A stretch of DNA of 64,000 nt from Ewingella sp. CoE-038-23. Lineage in GTDB: Bacteria > Pseudomonadota > Gammaproteobacteria > Enterobacterales > Enterobacteriaceae. The notes under the pieces are model-generated. The model did no database searches and was not told the origin of the DNA. It saw only the letters and a list, made by a program, of their open reading frames with translations. Within the stretch, counting starts at the first letter, position 1. Each line of letters opens with the position of its first letter. This document shows positions 46,772-56,550 of this stretch, piece by piece. A program made the translations under genes and the position numbers. The stretch lies in contig NZ_JAZHOH010000001.1 of NCBI RefSeq assembly GCF_040419245.1, positions 2,480,001 through 2,544,000 on the forward strand, given 5' to 3'.

Positions 46772-46808
46772 AAAAAAGCCGGACAGTGATGAGCTGCCCG
46801 GCTTTTTT
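46772..46808. terminator. Bidirectional terminator between cfa and ribE
   Basis: AAAAAAGCCGGACAG (46772-46786) / CTGCCCGGCTTTTTT (46794-46808), 14 of 15 pairs, with A and T tracts for both strands. Confidence 0.9.
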
Positions 46809-46832
46809 ATTGCGCTGTTTTTATTTTATAAA

Positions 46833-47489
46833 TTAGTGCTCTTGCTGTTCGGCCAGCGCCTGAGCCGTGGCCATCGCGGCTTCGCGGCTTGCCAACACGC
46901 GCTCGACGGTGTCAACGATCGCCTGGGTCTGCGGGTCGATTTCAATATTGATTTTATCCCCCAGACGTTTCGCGCCTAAGGTGGTTCTTTGCAGCGTTTC
47001 AGGAATTAAATGCACGCAGAAACGGGTTTTGGTCACTTCACCGACGGTCAGGCTAATGCCGTCAATACCAATGAAACCTTTATGCAGCACATATTTCATT
47101 AAATCTTCGTGAGGCATGCGGAACCAGATTTGACGGTTATTTTCTGAGGTCAGGATTTTCGCCACTTCTGCCGTACAAATAATATGCCCAGACATTAAGT
47201 GGCCGCCGATTTCATCATCAAATCGCGCTGCGCGCTCGAGATTTACCTCCGCACCGGGCTGCAAATCACCCAGGTTGGTCAGGCGAAGCGTCTCTTTAAC
47301 CAAGTCGAAGCTCACCAGATCACCCTTAACTTCCGTGACGGTAAGGCAACAACCATTGTGAGCAACCGACGCGCCAAGCTCGAGGTTGTCCAGCATATGG
47401 GCTGGCATTTTGACAACGTGGGTACGGAAGTTAGGTTTTTCATCGATGGACACTAGCGTTCCTGTGCCCTGAACAATACCGGTAAACAT
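46833..47489 (-). CDS. ribE: Riboflavin synthase, alpha chain
   Basis: Dismutates two 6,7-dimethyl-8-ribityllumazine molecules to riboflavin (named ribC in E. coli, ribE elsewhere). It has 218 residues made of two lumazine-binding repeats. The first runs from [15 protein letters not shown] to about residue 95 with [13 protein letters not shown], the second from GGHLMSGHI to about 195 with [16 protein letters not shown] helical tail for trimerisation follows. No FMN riboswitch is visible upstream. Convergent with cfa and divergent from mdtK. Confidence 0.96.
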   Translation of the reverse strand: MFTGIVQGTGTLVSIDEKPNFRTHVVKMPAHMLDNLELGASVAHNGCCLTVTEVKGDLVSFDLVKETLRLTNLGDLQPGAEVNLERAARFDDEIGGHLMSGHIICTAEVAKILTSENNRQIWFRMPHEDLMKYVLHKGFIGIDGISLTVGEVTKTRFCVHLIPETLQRTTLGAKRLGDKINIEIDPQTQAIVDTVERVLASREAAMATAQALAEQQEH

Positions 47490-47853
47490 AGGTCATGCCT
47501 CATTAAATGCTTGTCTCTTATCCGTCAGTTTGCCGCAGAATTGAGGGAAAGCCAAATCAATGAATCTAAAATATCAACCCGATGTAAAAGCGCATTATTT
47601 AACTCGACATTAACAGCTTTATTGCTTAAAAAATCTTAAGATGTACAATCTTCGGGCTATTTCCCGCTATTTTAGCGTCATGTTTTCCATGACGTTTTCT
47701 TAATTTAATCACTGTCCAACGTGGTTGGAGTTTCGGCAATACAGCACGTGAAGCGCCCTTGGGAATGTTTACAGGAAATATTCCCCTCTCCGGCGTACGG
47801 CTCTCGACGCGATAACTTCAGGAACGAAGGATTAACCATATAAAGGTGTATAC
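47490..47853 (+). promoter_or_regulatory. ribE-mdtK spacer with a terminator-like hairpin
   Basis: 364 bases. CGTCATG (47676-47682) pairs with CATGACG (47688-47694) and is followed by TTTTCTT, so it resembles an intrinsic terminator or attenuator on the plus strand about 155 bases before mdtK. It could control mdtK, or end a short transcript started just upstream. No ORF was supported. The ribE promoter should be in the left part. Confidence 0.45.
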
Positions 47854-49227
47854 GTGCAGAAGTACCTTACAGAAGCGCGTGTCTTATTAGCGCTCGCTGT
47901 TCCCGTCATCTTTGCTCAAATTGCTCAAACCGCAATGGGCGTGGTGGACACCATCATGGCTGGCTCGGTCAGCGCAACGGACATGGCCGCAGTGGCCGTC
48001 GGTACCTCGATTTGGCTGCCGGCAATTCTTTTGGGTCATGGCTTGGTGCTGGCACTTAGCCCGACCGTGGCCCATCTCAACGGTGCCGGTCGACGCGATA
48101 AAATCGCCCATCAGGTGCAGCAAGGTTTCTGGCTGGCGGCAGGCGTGTCGGTGCTGATCATGGCCGTCATCTATAATTGCGAGCACATCATCGGCCTGAT
48201 GCATAACGTGGATGAAGAGCTGAAAGAGAAAGCCATTGGTTACCTGCACGCCATTATGTGGGGCGCGCCGGGCTACCTGTTCTTCCAAGTGCTGCGCGTC
48301 CAGTGCGAAGGGTTGTCGAAAACCAAGCCGGGGATGATTTTTGGTTTTGTTGGGCTGATGGTTAACATTCCGCTCAACTATATCTTCATCTATGGTCACT
48401 TTGGCGCACCGGCGCTGGGCGGCGTAGGCTGCGGCGTGGCGACAGGCACCGTTTACTGGGTGATGTTCCTGATGATGCGTTACTACGTGAAGCATGCTTA
48501 CTTCATGAAGGACATTGTTGCGCAGAGCCGTTTCGCCAAGCCGGATTGGGCCACCCTTAAACGCTTAACCTCGCTGGGCCTGCCAATTGGTTTAGCGCTG
48601 TTTTTCGAAGTGACGCTGTTCGCCATCGTCGCACTGCTGGTTTCTCCACTGGGCATTGTCGCCGTGGCAAGTCACCAGATAGCCCTGAGCCTCGGCTCGC
48701 TGATGTTCGTCATTCCGCTCTCTTTGGGCATGGCGACCACCATCCGCGTGGGTTCGCGCTTGGGTGAGTCCTCGGTGGAAGGGGCGCGCGTGTCGGCCCG
48801 TACCAGTATTTTCACCGGGGTGGTGATTGCCTGCTTCACGGCGTCTCTCTCGGTGATTTTCCGCGAACAGATCGCCGCGCTGTATAACGACAGCCCGGAG
48901 GTGGTGGCGCTGGCCTCCAGCCTGATGCTGCTGGCGGCAGTTTATCAGATCTCAGATGCCATTCAGGTGATCGGCACTGGCGTACTGCGCGGCTATAAAG
49001 ACACGCGTTCTATCTTCTACATTACTTTTGTTGCCTACTGGGTGCTGGGGCTGCCGATTGGCTACACGCTGGGTCTGACCGACTGGGTAGTGCCGCGAAT
49101 GGGGCCAAGTGGTTTCTGGTGGGGCTTTATTATCGGGCTGACCTTCGCGGCGGTGATGGTGTCGCTGCGGATTCGCTGGATCCAGAACCAATCTTCATTC
49201 GTCATTTTGGATAAAGCGCGCCGATAA
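47854..49227 (+). CDS. mdtK: MdtK, MATE-family multidrug efflux pump
   Basis: Na+ (or H+)-coupled efflux pump for cationic drugs such as norfloxacin, in the NorM group. It has 457 residues and about 12 membrane segments in two related halves. Characteristic stretches are [24 protein letters not shown] (about 13-36), [23 protein letters not shown] and [41 protein letters not shown]. It starts at a GTG with AAAGG upstream, as the homologous MQKYLTEAR start indicates. Confidence 0.95.
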   Translation: MQKYLTEARVLLALAVPVIFAQIAQTAMGVVDTIMAGSVSATDMAAVAVGTSIWLPAILLGHGLVLALSPTVAHLNGAGRRDKIAHQVQQGFWLAAGVSVLIMAVIYNCEHIIGLMHNVDEELKEKAIGYLHAIMWGAPGYLFFQVLRVQCEGLSKTKPGMIFGFVGLMVNIPLNYIFIYGHFGAPALGGVGCGVATGTVYWVMFLMMRYYVKHAYFMKDIVAQSRFAKPDWATLKRLTSLGLPIGLALFFEVTLFAIVALLVSPLGIVAVASHQIALSLGSLMFVIPLSLGMATTIRVGSRLGESSVEGARVSARTSIFTGVVIACFTASLSVIFREQIAALYNDSPEVVALASSLMLLAAVYQISDAIQVIGTGVLRGYKDTRSIFYITFVAYWVLGLPIGYTLGLTDWVVPRMGPSGFWWGFIIGLTFAAVMVSLRIRWIQNQSSFVILDKARR

Positions 49228-49246
49228 TCTGCTTTGCAGCACAACC

Positions 49247-49276
49247 TAGCCGCCGGACAACCGTTTCCGGCGGCTA
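49247..49276 (+). terminator. GC-rich hairpin after mdtK
   Basis: Perfect 10-bp stem TAGCCGCCGG / CCGGCGGCTA, 20 bases after the stop codon, but no T tract. Possibly an end-protecting structure rather than a true terminator. Confidence 0.4.
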
Positions 49277-49365
49277 AGCTGCCAGCATTAATGTTTAAAA
49301 AATCAACGCAATGAACATTAGCGCACCACTCAGTCACAATATCGTCGTAAAATGTTTTTTTTCCC

Positions 49366-49394
49366 TTGCCAGTCATCGGGTAGGTCGCTAATAT
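49366..49394 (+). promoter_or_regulatory. Strong sigma-70 promoter of the tRNA-Val genes
   Basis: TTGCCA (49366-49371), exactly 17 bases, TAATAT (49389-49394). The following bases, GTCCCCGC, form a GC-rich discriminator typical of stringently controlled stable-RNA promoters. The start would be near 49402, about 30 bases before the first tRNA. Confidence 0.75.
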
Positions 49395-49430
49395 TCGTCC
49401 CCGCTGCCGCACTGGCAGACAGAAAACGAT

Positions 49431-49507
49431 GCGTCCGTAGCTCAGTTGGTTAGAGCACCACCTTGACATGGTGGGGGTCGGTGGTTCGAGTCCACTCGGA
49501 CGCACCA
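49431..49507 (+). tRNA. valV: tRNA-Val (anticodon GAC), copy 1
   Basis: 77 bases with a full cloverleaf: acceptor stem GCGTCCG / CGGACGC, D arm AGCTCAGTTGGTTAGAGC, anticodon loop TTGACAT giving GAC, T arm with GGTTCGAGTCC, and encoded CCA. Reads GUC/GUU valine codons. Identical to the next copy. E. coli has valV-valW in the same place after mdtK. Confidence 0.98.
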
Positions 49508-49538
49508 AATTCTGCGCAGTACCTGTTTCATCAGATGT

Positions 49539-49615
49539 GCGTCCGTAGCTCAGTTGGTTAGAGCACCACCTTGACATGGTGGGGGTCGGTGGTTCGAGTC
49601 CACTCGGACGCACCA
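49539..49615 (+). tRNA. valW: tRNA-Val (anticodon GAC), copy 2
   Basis: Base-for-base copy of the tRNA at 49431, 31 bases downstream, with encoded CCA. Both probably come from one precursor driven by the promoter at 49366. Confidence 0.98.
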
Positions 49616-49835
49616 GATGAACACTCCTTCTCTTCCTAATCTTGCAGTGACTTCTTCGTATTCAAATCCCAACATTGTTCAATTTCAGTATTAGATCCTA
49701 GAACCCAAGCCACTCGTTAGCCTTTATCCTGCTCAAAATAGTACCTATAGTGATTTCTCCCCTGCCCGTTTCGGCGATTTGCGCAACGAACGCCTCTCAG
49801 ATGCCAGAAGCTTGCGCAGCGTCATGTTTTTTATT
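49616..49835. other. Spacer after the tRNA genes
   Basis: Nothing recognisable. No clear intrinsic terminator follows the second tRNA, so the precursor end is not fixed by sequence. Together with the pykF promoter and leader this makes a 507-base stretch without a protein gene. Confidence 0.4.
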
Positions 49836-49863
49836 TTGTTTCCCGCCGCTTACCCCCTATAAT
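49836..49863 (+). promoter_or_regulatory. pykF promoter
   Basis: TTGTTT (49836-49841), 16-base spacer, consensus TATAAT (49858-49863); the start would be near 49870. This leaves a leader of about 250 bases before the pykF ATG. Confidence 0.65.
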
Positions 49864-49879
49864 ACGCACCGTCTCTTCG

Positions 49880-49895
49880 ATTGAATGGTTTCAGC
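49880..49895 (+). promoter_or_regulatory. Cra (FruR) operator of pykF
   Basis: The sequence ATTGAATGGTTTCAGC contains TGAA-N4-TTCA, matching the Cra consensus core TGAANCGNTTCA except in the centre. It lies just downstream of the predicted transcription start, a repressing position. pykF is a known Cra-repressed gene in E. coli. Confidence 0.7.
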
Positions 49896-50122
49896 CCCTT
49901 GATCTGTCGATATCGTACGTATAAAAGCAGCACCTTACCCAAGACGATGATTAATCGTACAGAAAGCCATGCCTTGGCTGAACTTTACACACCATTTCTT
50001 CTCCAGTCGCCTACGCTTAGTATTGTTTTGAATCAACCAGGCACCACCCAAATTTCTCGTGGGCAGCAGCGCTGCCGGGCGAACATATTCCCAATCCATC
50101 ACAACTTGTAGATAAAATCGTC

Positions 50123-51535
50123 ATGAAAAAGACCAAAATTGTTTGTACCATCGGCCCAAAAACCGAATCTGAAGAAATGCTGACCAAACTGCTTGATGCA
50201 GGCATGAACGTTATGCGTTTGAACTTCTCTCACGGTGATTACGAAGAACACGGTCAGCGCATCAAGAACATCCGCAACGTTATGGCTAAAACTGGTCATA
50301 AAGCGGGCATCCTGCTGGACACCAAAGGTCCAGAAATCCGCACCATGAAACTGGAAGGCGGCAAAGACGCTGCGCTGGTTGCTGGTCAGACTTACACCTT
50401 TACTACTGACCAATCCGTGATCGGTAACAGCGAGCGCGTAGCGGTAACTTACGCTGGTTTCGCAGCAGACCTGAAAATCGGTAACACCATTCTGGTTGAT
50501 GACGGCCTGATCGGTATGGAAGTGACCAACGTCACTGAAACCGAAGTAACCTGTAAAGTGCTGAACAACGGCGACCTTGGCGAAAACAAAGGCGTTAACC
50601 TGCCGGGCGTTTCTATTGCTCTGCCAGCTCTGGCTGAAAAAGACAAACGTGACTTGATCTTCGGTTGCGAGCAAAACGTTGATTTCGTTGCAGCTTCTTT
50701 CATTCGTAAACGTTCTGACGTGCTGGAAATTCGCGAACACCTGAAAGCACACGGTGGCGAACACATCCAGATCATCTCTAAAATCGAAAACCAAGAAGGC
50801 CTGAACAACTTCGACGAAATCCTCGAAGCTTCTGACGGCATCATGGTTGCTCGTGGCGACCTGGGCGTTGAGATCCCAGTAGAAGAAGTTATCTTCGCGC
50901 AGAAGATGATGATTGAGAAATGTAACCGCGCGCGTAAAGTCGTTATCACTGCGACCCAAATGCTCGATTCCATGATCAAAAACCCACGCCCTACTCGCGC
51001 AGAAGCGGGCGACGTGGCTAACGCCATCATCGACGGTACTGACGCAGTCATGCTGTCTGGCGAAAGTGCGAAAGGGAAATATCCGCTGGAAGCCGTGACT
51101 ATCATGGCAACCATCTGTGACCGTACCGACCGCGTGATGCAAAGCCGTATCGACGGTCAGAATGAAAACCGCAAACTGCGCATCACCGAAGCCGTTTGCC
51201 GTGGTGCCGTTGAAACCGCTGAGAAGCTGGACGCGCCTCTTATTGTTGTCGCAACTAGCGGCGGTAAATCAGCCAAAGCCGTGCGTAAATACTTCCCACA
51301 CGCCACTATTCTGGCTCTGACCACTAACGAAGTGACCGCACGTCAACTGATCCTGACTAAAGGCGTGATCACTCAGCTGGTCAAAGAAATCGCCTCTACT
51401 GACGACTTCTACCGTATCGGTAAAGAAGCTGCGCTGGAAAGCGGTCTGGCTCAGAAAGGTGATGTTGTGGTGATGGTTTCTGGCGCGCTGGTTCAGAGCG
51501 GCACAACCAATACTGCATCGGTACACGTTGTCTAA
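50123..51535 (+). CDS. pykF: PykF, pyruvate kinase I
   Basis: Converts phosphoenolpyruvate and ADP to pyruvate and ATP, allosterically activated by fructose 1,6-bisphosphate. It has 470 residues, the E. coli length. The N-terminal barrel starts [16 protein letters not shown]. Substrate motifs are [16 protein letters not shown] (about 28-43), [15 protein letters not shown] with the catalytic Lys, and [12 protein letters not shown] for metal binding. The regulatory C-domain is from about 350. The codon bias looks strong, as for highly expressed genes. Own terminator at 51562. Confidence 0.98.
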   Translation: MKKTKIVCTIGPKTESEEMLTKLLDAGMNVMRLNFSHGDYEEHGQRIKNIRNVMAKTGHKAGILLDTKGPEIRTMKLEGGKDAALVAGQTYTFTTDQSVIGNSERVAVTYAGFAADLKIGNTILVDDGLIGMEVTNVTETEVTCKVLNNGDLGENKGVNLPGVSIALPALAEKDKRDLIFGCEQNVDFVAASFIRKRSDVLEIREHLKAHGGEHIQIISKIENQEGLNNFDEILEASDGIMVARGDLGVEIPVEEVIFAQKMMIEKCNRARKVVITATQMLDSMIKNPRPTRAEAGDVANAIIDGTDAVMLSGESAKGKYPLEAVTIMATICDRTDRVMQSRIDGQNENRKLRITEAVCRGAVETAEKLDAPLIVVATSGGKSAKAVRKYFPHATILALTTNEVTARQLILTKGVITQLVKEIASTDDFYRIGKEAALESGLAQKGDVVVMVSGALVQSGTTNTASVHVV

Positions 51536-51561
51536 TTAGAAAAGTGACATCGCTTTCTGCC

Positions 51562-51588
51562 AAAACGCCGCGTAATGCGGCGTTTTTT
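51562..51588 (+). terminator. Intrinsic terminator of pykF
   Basis: AAAACGCCGC (51562-51571) / GCGGCGTTTT (51577-51586), five-base loop, then T. Confidence 0.92.
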
Positions 51589-51753
51589 ATTGGCTGCAAT
51601 GTAAATAATTAGACAAGACAGTAAAAACAGCTAACAAATAAATGGGACAAGTCTCATGGAATCCGGCTGTTTTCGCTGCATTTTTTAACTTTTTCGCAAA
51701 AAAAGATGCTTCTTTGAGCGAACGATCAAAATAAAGCGATTGCGAGCAAAAAT

Positions 51754-51800
51754 TTATTCTCATTAGAAAAAGGTTTGTGTAATACTTGTAACGCTACATG
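51754..51800 (+). promoter_or_regulatory. lpp promoter and start region
   Basis: The segment AATACTTGTAACGCTACATG is the same as at the E. coli lpp promoter and leader start as I recall it. The -10 here is TGTAAT (51778-51783), one base off TATAAT, and no good TTGACA lies 16-18 bases upstream. The 40-base leader ends GAGGG, seven bases before the lpp ATG. Confidence 0.6.
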
Positions 51801-51808
51801 GAGATTAA

Positions 51809-52066
<258 letters not shown>

Positions 52067-52082
52067 TATTACTTCAATAGTT

Positions 52083-52112
52083 AAATGGCGCACTCAGTGC
52101 GCCATTTTTTTT
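52083..52112 (+). terminator. Intrinsic terminator of lpp
   Basis: Perfect 11-bp stem AAATGGCGCAC (52083-52093) / GTGCGCCATTT (52097-52107) and a run of T, 16 bases after the stop. Confidence 0.95.
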
Positions 52113-52212
52113 GCCTGTCGTTCAGCATCTCTCCGCTCCCCTCTTCCACACCTGACATTCCCCGTCTAAATACCCTTAAAACTCGCCACAGCGCCTTCTA
52201 CCAGACGAACAT

Positions 52213-52239
52213 AAAAAAAGGAGCTGGTATCAGCTCCTT
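52213..52239 (-). terminator. Intrinsic terminator of ldtE
   Basis: On the minus strand: stem AAGGAGCTG / CAGCTCCTT, then a run of seven T, 35 bases after the ldtE stop. Confidence 0.88.
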
Positions 52240-52273
52240 AATATGCAATGCCTCTATGGGCCGTACAGCGCGA

Positions 52274-53302
52274 TTATTGGTTATCGGCGGTCTGGTAAGA
52301 CTGAACCTGAGTAATAGAAGCACTTTGCGGCTGGGGGACTTGTGATGACGGCGCTTCTTGCGCTGAGTCAGCATCAGTGCCGTGACTCACAATCACCGGC
52401 ATACCCGAGCGGCGCTCGATGGCCTGCTTCACCACATCTTCATTAGTCTCTTTGTTCTTGATGAACTTCTTCTCTGCGGCGGTCAGCGCAATCGGCTTGG
52501 TCTGCGGATCGTCCTTGTCGGTGTGCGACAGCGGCTGGTGCACCTCGATATAACGCTTACCGTCCGGCTCAACCGCCACTTTGATTGGCTGATTGATTAT
52601 CTGCACGCGCGTGCCTTTCGGCACCATGTTGAACAGCGCTTCGATATCGTCCGGACGCAGGCGGATACAGCCCGAGCTGACGCGCATACCGATACCAAAG
52701 TTGGCATTGGTACCGTGGATCAGATATTGCCCGGTGCCCGCGGACAGGCGCATGGCGAACAGCCCCATCGGGTTATCCGGCCCGGCTGGCACCATGCCCG
52801 GCAGCTTAATGCCGTCTTTCAAGTAAGCTTTACGGATGTTGGCGGTCGGTGTCCAGGTTGGATTGGGGATCTTCTGGCTGACCGAAGTCACCATTTCCGG
52901 CGTATTACGCCCTAATTGGCCAATACCTATTGGCAGCACGATCACCTTATCCTCCCCTTTCGGGTAGTAATAAAGGCGCAGCTCGGCAAGGTTTACCACA
53001 ATGCCTTCGCGCTTGGTGTCGGGAAGCAGCATCTGCGATGGAATGGTCAGCACCGTGCCCGGCTTCGGCAAATAAGGGTCGGTGCCCGGGTTGGCTTCCA
53101 GCATTCCAATCAAACCAATCTGATATTTGGCGGCTGCCGCTTCGAGAGGTTTGCCATCGTTTGGCACAACGTAGGTGGTGTTCTCACCGATAAGGCGGCT
53201 GTTATCCGGCGGCAGCGGATATTCTGCGGCGTTGGCCGCGCCGGTTCCGGCTGTTAGATAGCCAGCGAATAACATCCCCATCAGGGGTAATACACGTTTC
53301 AT
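52274..53302 (-). CDS. ldtE: LdtE-type L,D-transpeptidase (YnhG)
   Basis: Periplasmic YkuD-family enzyme making 3-3 crosslinks in peptidoglycan (LdtE in E. coli, same position between lpp and suf). It has 342 residues from the second of two close ATGs (53302), which has AGGA six bases upstream; the first ATG (53308) abuts that site. The signal peptide is about 1-26. A LysM-like region (TYVVPNDGKPLEAAAAKYQIG) and then the YkuD domain follow, with HGTNANFGIGMRVSSGCIRLRPDDI carrying the catalytic His and Cys (about Cys217). The low-complexity tail is Gln/Ser-rich. Confidence 0.93.
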   Translation of the reverse strand: MKRVLPLMGMLFAGYLTAGTGAANAAEYPLPPDNSRLIGENTTYVVPNDGKPLEAAAAKYQIGLIGMLEANPGTDPYLPKPGTVLTIPSQMLLPDTKREGIVVNLAELRLYYYPKGEDKVIVLPIGIGQLGRNTPEMVTSVSQKIPNPTWTPTANIRKAYLKDGIKLPGMVPAGPDNPMGLFAMRLSAGTGQYLIHGTNANFGIGMRVSSGCIRLRPDDIEALFNMVPKGTRVQIINQPIKVAVEPDGKRYIEVHQPLSHTDKDDPQTKPIALTAAEKKFIKNKETNEDVVKQAIERRSGMPVIVSHGTDADSAQEAPSSQVPQPQSASITQVQSYQTADNQ

Positions 53303-53540
53303 ACTCATTCCTACTGATGATTATCGTAAGGGTTGAAACCCGATGCCAAGGCAGGTGCGCAGGCATCAACTTCCTGTTGAGTTTTAATAGTAGCAATGCC
53401 TGAAGTAAAGGCAATTAAAACGCTTAAAATCAAAGCGTTACAAAAGCTCGACGGAATGAAAATTAAGGCAAGAGAAGCGTTTTAAGCAGCTGAATTATCA
53501 GAATTAAATGGCAAGAGAGGATGGGAGAGGAAGAGAAATA

Positions 53541-53578
53541 ACGTTGCTCATTAGCAGAACATTCCTAACGAGCAACGT
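53541..53578 (-). terminator. Probable terminator of the suf operon
   Basis: ACGTTGCTC (53541-53549) / GAGCAACGT (53570-53578) plus inner TTAG/CTAA pairing, eight bases after the sufE stop, followed on the minus strand by TATTTCTCTT. The T tract is interrupted. Confidence 0.55.
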
Positions 53579-53585
53579 GTCGTGA

Positions 53586-53999
53586 TTAGCTCAATTGCTG
53601 GGCATTAGCACGAATAGCGCGGATCATCGCTTCAAGCCCTTGCGAGCGTGAAGGCGTAAGATGCTGGCTCAACTCAAGGGCGGTGAAGAAAGGACGCACG
53701 TCCAGTTCCACCACTTCCTGCGCTGTCAGACCTTGGTACAGGCTGAAGACAATCGCCAACAGCCCTTTAACGATGGCCGCATCGCTATCACCCGCGAAGC
53801 TCAGCTCACCCGCCTCGTTAATCTGCATTACAATCCAGACTTGGCTTTGGCAACCGGAGATCAGGTTTTTATCTTGGCGATGTTCATCGGCCAGCGCGGG
53901 TAATTGTCCACCCAGTTCAATCACGTACAGGTATTTCTCTTCCCAGTTCGGGCACCGGGAAAAGTTTTTCACTAATTTGTCTTTATCTGGCAAAGCCAT
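53586..53999 (-). CDS. sufE: SufE, sulfur acceptor of SufS
   Basis: Takes persulfide sulfur from SufS and passes it to the SufBCD scaffold. It has 137 residues from the ATG at 53999 ([30 protein letters not shown]). A longer frame from 54119 runs back into sufS and is not homologous. The active Cys is in [11 protein letters not shown] (about 50). Last gene of the operon, 29 bases after sufS. Confidence 0.96.
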   Translation of the reverse strand: MALPDKDKLVKNFSRCPNWEEKYLYVIELGGQLPALADEHRQDKNLISGCQSQVWIVMQINEAGELSFAGDSDAAIVKGLLAIVFSLYQGLTAQEVVELDVRPFFTALELSQHLTPSRSQGLEAMIRAIRANAQQLS

Positions 54000-54028
54000 A
54001 AAAATAGATCCTGATAATAGACTGCGGG

Positions 54029-55249
54029 TTAACCCAGCAGACGATGAATGCGTTGCAGCCCGGCGACTAAGCGATCGACTTCTTCGCGAGTATTGTACAT
54101 GGCGAGCGACGCCCGGCACATGGCCGGCACACCGTAAAATGACATCAATGGCATGGCGCAGTGGTGGCCGGTACGGATAGCAATACCGTATTGGTCAAGG
54201 AAGCTGCCGACATCGTAGGCATGGTGCTTGCCCAAGTTGAAAGCGATTACGCCGGAGCGAATTGCCGGGCCATAGATGACAATATCAGGGATCTGAGCCA
54301 TAGCTTCGAGTGCATAACTCATCAGCGACTGCTCGTAATCATGGATCTCAGCAATGCCCAGGTCAGTGACGTAGCTCATTGCCGCGCCCAGCCCCATGAT
54401 GCCAGCCGTGTTTGGCGTACCCGCCTCAAAGCGCCAAGGCGCTGCGGCAAAGGTGGTGCCTTCGGTTAGGCTGACGTGTTTGATCATCGAACCGCCGCCT
54501 TCCCACGGTGGCATTTGATCAAGCAAGGCTTTCTTGCCATACAAAATACCAATGCCGGACGGCCCGTAGAGCTTGTGACCAGACCAGACATAGAAGTCGC
54601 AATCCAGCGCCTTCACGTCCACGGTGTGGTGCATCACGGCCTGCGCGCCATCAACCAATACCGTCAACCCGGCCGCTTTCGCCTGAGGAATGATGGTTTC
54701 GATTGGGTTCACCGTGCCCAGCACGTTAGAGACGTGGGCCAGCGCCAGCAGCTTAGTGCGCGGCGTGATCAGGGTTTCCAGCTCAGACAGGTCCAGCTCG
54801 CCGTTTGGCGTTAAGTGCCAGACGTCGATATGCAGATCGCGCTCTTTCGTCAGCATCTGCCATGGAACGATGTTCGCATGGTGCTCCATCTCAGTGATGA
54901 TGATGCGATCACCGGCGTGCAGCAACGCGCGGCCAAAGGTGTTGGCGACCAGATTAATGGCTTCGGTCGAACCTTTGACGAACACGATCTCTTCGGCAGA
55001 AGCCGCATTGATGAACTCTGCCGCTTGCTGGCGGACATTTTCCATCTGCTCGGTGGCTTCAGCACTTAAGGTATGAATGCCGCGGTGAACCGCGGCATAG
55101 CCATGCTGGTAGAATTCAAGCTCGCGCTCGATAACCTGATGGGGTTTCTGCGCGCTGGCCGCGCTATCAAGGTAGGCCAGCGGCTGGCCGTTAACTTCGC
55201 GGCTCAGCAGAGGGAAATCGTTACGAACTCTTTCCAGAGGAAAACTCAT
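54029..55249 (-). CDS. sufS: SufS, cysteine desulfurase
   Basis: PLP-dependent group II desulfurase giving sulfur for Fe-S clusters (also selenocysteine lyase activity). It has 406 residues as in E. coli. The PLP Lys is in [14 protein letters not shown] (about 226). The catalytic Cys is in [12 protein letters not shown] (about 364), on the longer loop of group II enzymes. The start overlaps the sufD stop by one base (TAATG). Confidence 0.97.
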   Translation of the reverse strand: MSFPLERVRNDFPLLSREVNGQPLAYLDSAASAQKPHQVIERELEFYQHGYAAVHRGIHTLSAEATEQMENVRQQAAEFINAASAEEIVFVKGSTEAINLVANTFGRALLHAGDRIIITEMEHHANIVPWQMLTKERDLHIDVWHLTPNGELDLSELETLITPRTKLLALAHVSNVLGTVNPIETIIPQAKAAGLTVLVDGAQAVMHHTVDVKALDCDFYVWSGHKLYGPSGIGILYGKKALLDQMPPWEGGGSMIKHVSLTEGTTFAAAPWRFEAGTPNTAGIMGLGAAMSYVTDLGIAEIHDYEQSLMSYALEAMAQIPDIVIYGPAIRSGVIAFNLGKHHAYDVGSFLDQYGIAIRTGHHCAMPLMSFYGVPAMCRASLAMYNTREEVDRLVAGLQRIHRLLG

Positions 55250-56550
55250 TACTCACCTCGATTTAGTCGGCCAGCAATACGGGCAATGACTACATCGCGC
55301 AGGGTTTCGTTTTTGATGGCTTCGGTCAATTCCGCCGCGAAAGCAAAGATAATCATATGCTGTGCGTCCTGGCCGCTGATACCACGCGCGCGCAGGTAGA
55401 AAAGCTGTTCGTCATCGATACGGCCCACTGTCGCACCGTGGCTACATTTCACATCATCGGCATAAATTTCCAACTGAGGTTTGGTGTCCACTTCAGCCTG
55501 TTTGCTCAGCAGCAGGTTGTTGTTGGTCATTTTGCCGTCAGTTTTCAGCGCGTGTTTTGCCACTTTAATCATGCCGTTAAACACGGCCTTGGCGCGGTCA
55601 CGCACGATCACTTTATGCAGCTGATTGCTGTTGCAATAGCCTTTGTTGTGTTCGAGATAAGTACGGGTATCGGCAATTTCTGCGTCAACTGGCAATACCA
55701 GACTGTTGATGTCCAGATTGCTGTTTTCACCGTTAAGCTGCGCGCTGGTGTTGTTACGGGTCAGACCCGCACCCAGCAAGAAGCTGTGGCTGGCAACGCG
55801 TGCGTCACGGCCAATCACTAAATCATTGTGCGAGAAGTGGAAGCTCGCCTGGCTTTCAAAAGCAAGTTTGTAGTGAGTGAAATCCGCGTTGTCGCCAACG
55901 TTAACCGTCATACGTGAGCCGGTGAAATGACCTTTGTCACTCAGGCTGACGTAGTGCTCGATCACTTCAGCATTGGCGCCGCTTTCAATCGCCAAGTGGT
56001 AGCGATGGTGAACGGTATTAATCTCACGAGCCTGCTCGCGACCGCTGCTGACGTGCAGCAAATAGAGCGGTTTATCTGCTTGCTTACCAGCAGGTAAACG
56101 CACAGACAGGCCGTCTTGCGCCAGACTTTCGGTCAGGTGCAGGAAGACTTCTGACTCAATCGGCTCAGGCAAAGTCTGCTGAACGGACGGGCTCAGTTTT
56201 TCAATTTCAAACGCGCCAGTTTGCACATCGCTAAGGTCAGCATCAAAGCGACCATCGACGAACACCAGGCGGTAAGCATCCAGCGGCAAAGCCAGCGCCT
56301 TTAACTCTTCAGCGCTCAACGCCTGTGGCTGCGGAGCAAAGAATTGATTACCGAGCAAAGAGGAAACCGGAGTGTACTTCCAGTTTTCAAGCTTGGCGTG
56401 TGGAAAACCGATACGCAGAACTTGCTGCCAGTGCGCATGCGCGTGGGCAGAGTTCTCGCCGCCTGCGCTTTCGAACAGGCGATACAACTGTTGCATGGCG
56501 TGCGAACTGCCCGCCGCAGGTACGTTACTCTTGGTCTGTAAGCCAGCCAT
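55249..56550 (-). CDS. sufD: SufD, Fe-S assembly scaffold subunit
   Basis: Partner of SufB and SufC in the SufBC2D complex, needed for iron acquisition. It has 433 residues (E. coli 423). The beta-helix core contains [30 protein letters not shown] and [35 protein letters not shown] with the conserved His. Its first 26 bases overlap the end of sufC, so translation is coupled. Confidence 0.96.
   Translation of the reverse strand: MAGLQTKSNVPAAGSSHAMQQLYRLFESAGGENSAHAHAHWQQVLRIGFPHAKLENWKYTPVSSLLGNQFFAPQPQALSAEELKALALPLDAYRLVFVDGRFDADLSDVQTGAFEIEKLSPSVQQTLPEPIESEVFLHLTESLAQDGLSVRLPAGKQADKPLYLLHVSSGREQAREINTVHHRYHLAIESGANAEVIEHYVSLSDKGHFTGSRMTVNVGDNADFTHYKLAFESQASFHFSHNDLVIGRDARVASHSFLLGAGLTRNNTSAQLNGENSNLDINSLVLPVDAEIADTRTYLEHNKGYCNSNQLHKVIVRDRAKAVFNGMIKVAKHALKTDGKMTNNNLLLSKQAEVDTKPQLEIYADDVKCSHGATVGRIDDEQLFYLRARGISGQDAQHMIIFAFAAELTEAIKNETLRDVVIARIAGRLNRGE

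Noticed and set aside
47490..47853. FMN riboswitch for ribE
   Set aside because: No RFN-element conserved stems could be recognised on the minus strand, and enterobacterial ribE genes do not usually have one.
49062..49613. 183-codon minus-strand frame across the tRNA-Val genes
   Set aside because: It reads antisense through two tRNAs, giving the repeated MRPSGLEPPTPTMSRW string that is a known false ORF over tRNAs.
49431..49615. tRNA-associated integration site or prophage remnant
   Set aside because: Both tRNAs are complete with CCA, no integrase lies nearby, and no partial tRNA copy is seen; the order matches E. coli.
49881..50111. 76-codon frame in the pykF leader
   Set aside because: It overlaps the Cra box, has no ribosome site and shows no hydrophobic or conserved pattern.
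50099..51142. 347-codon minus-strand frame opposite pykF
   Set aside because: It is Phe/His-rich antisense of a highly biased gene, a familiar artefact.
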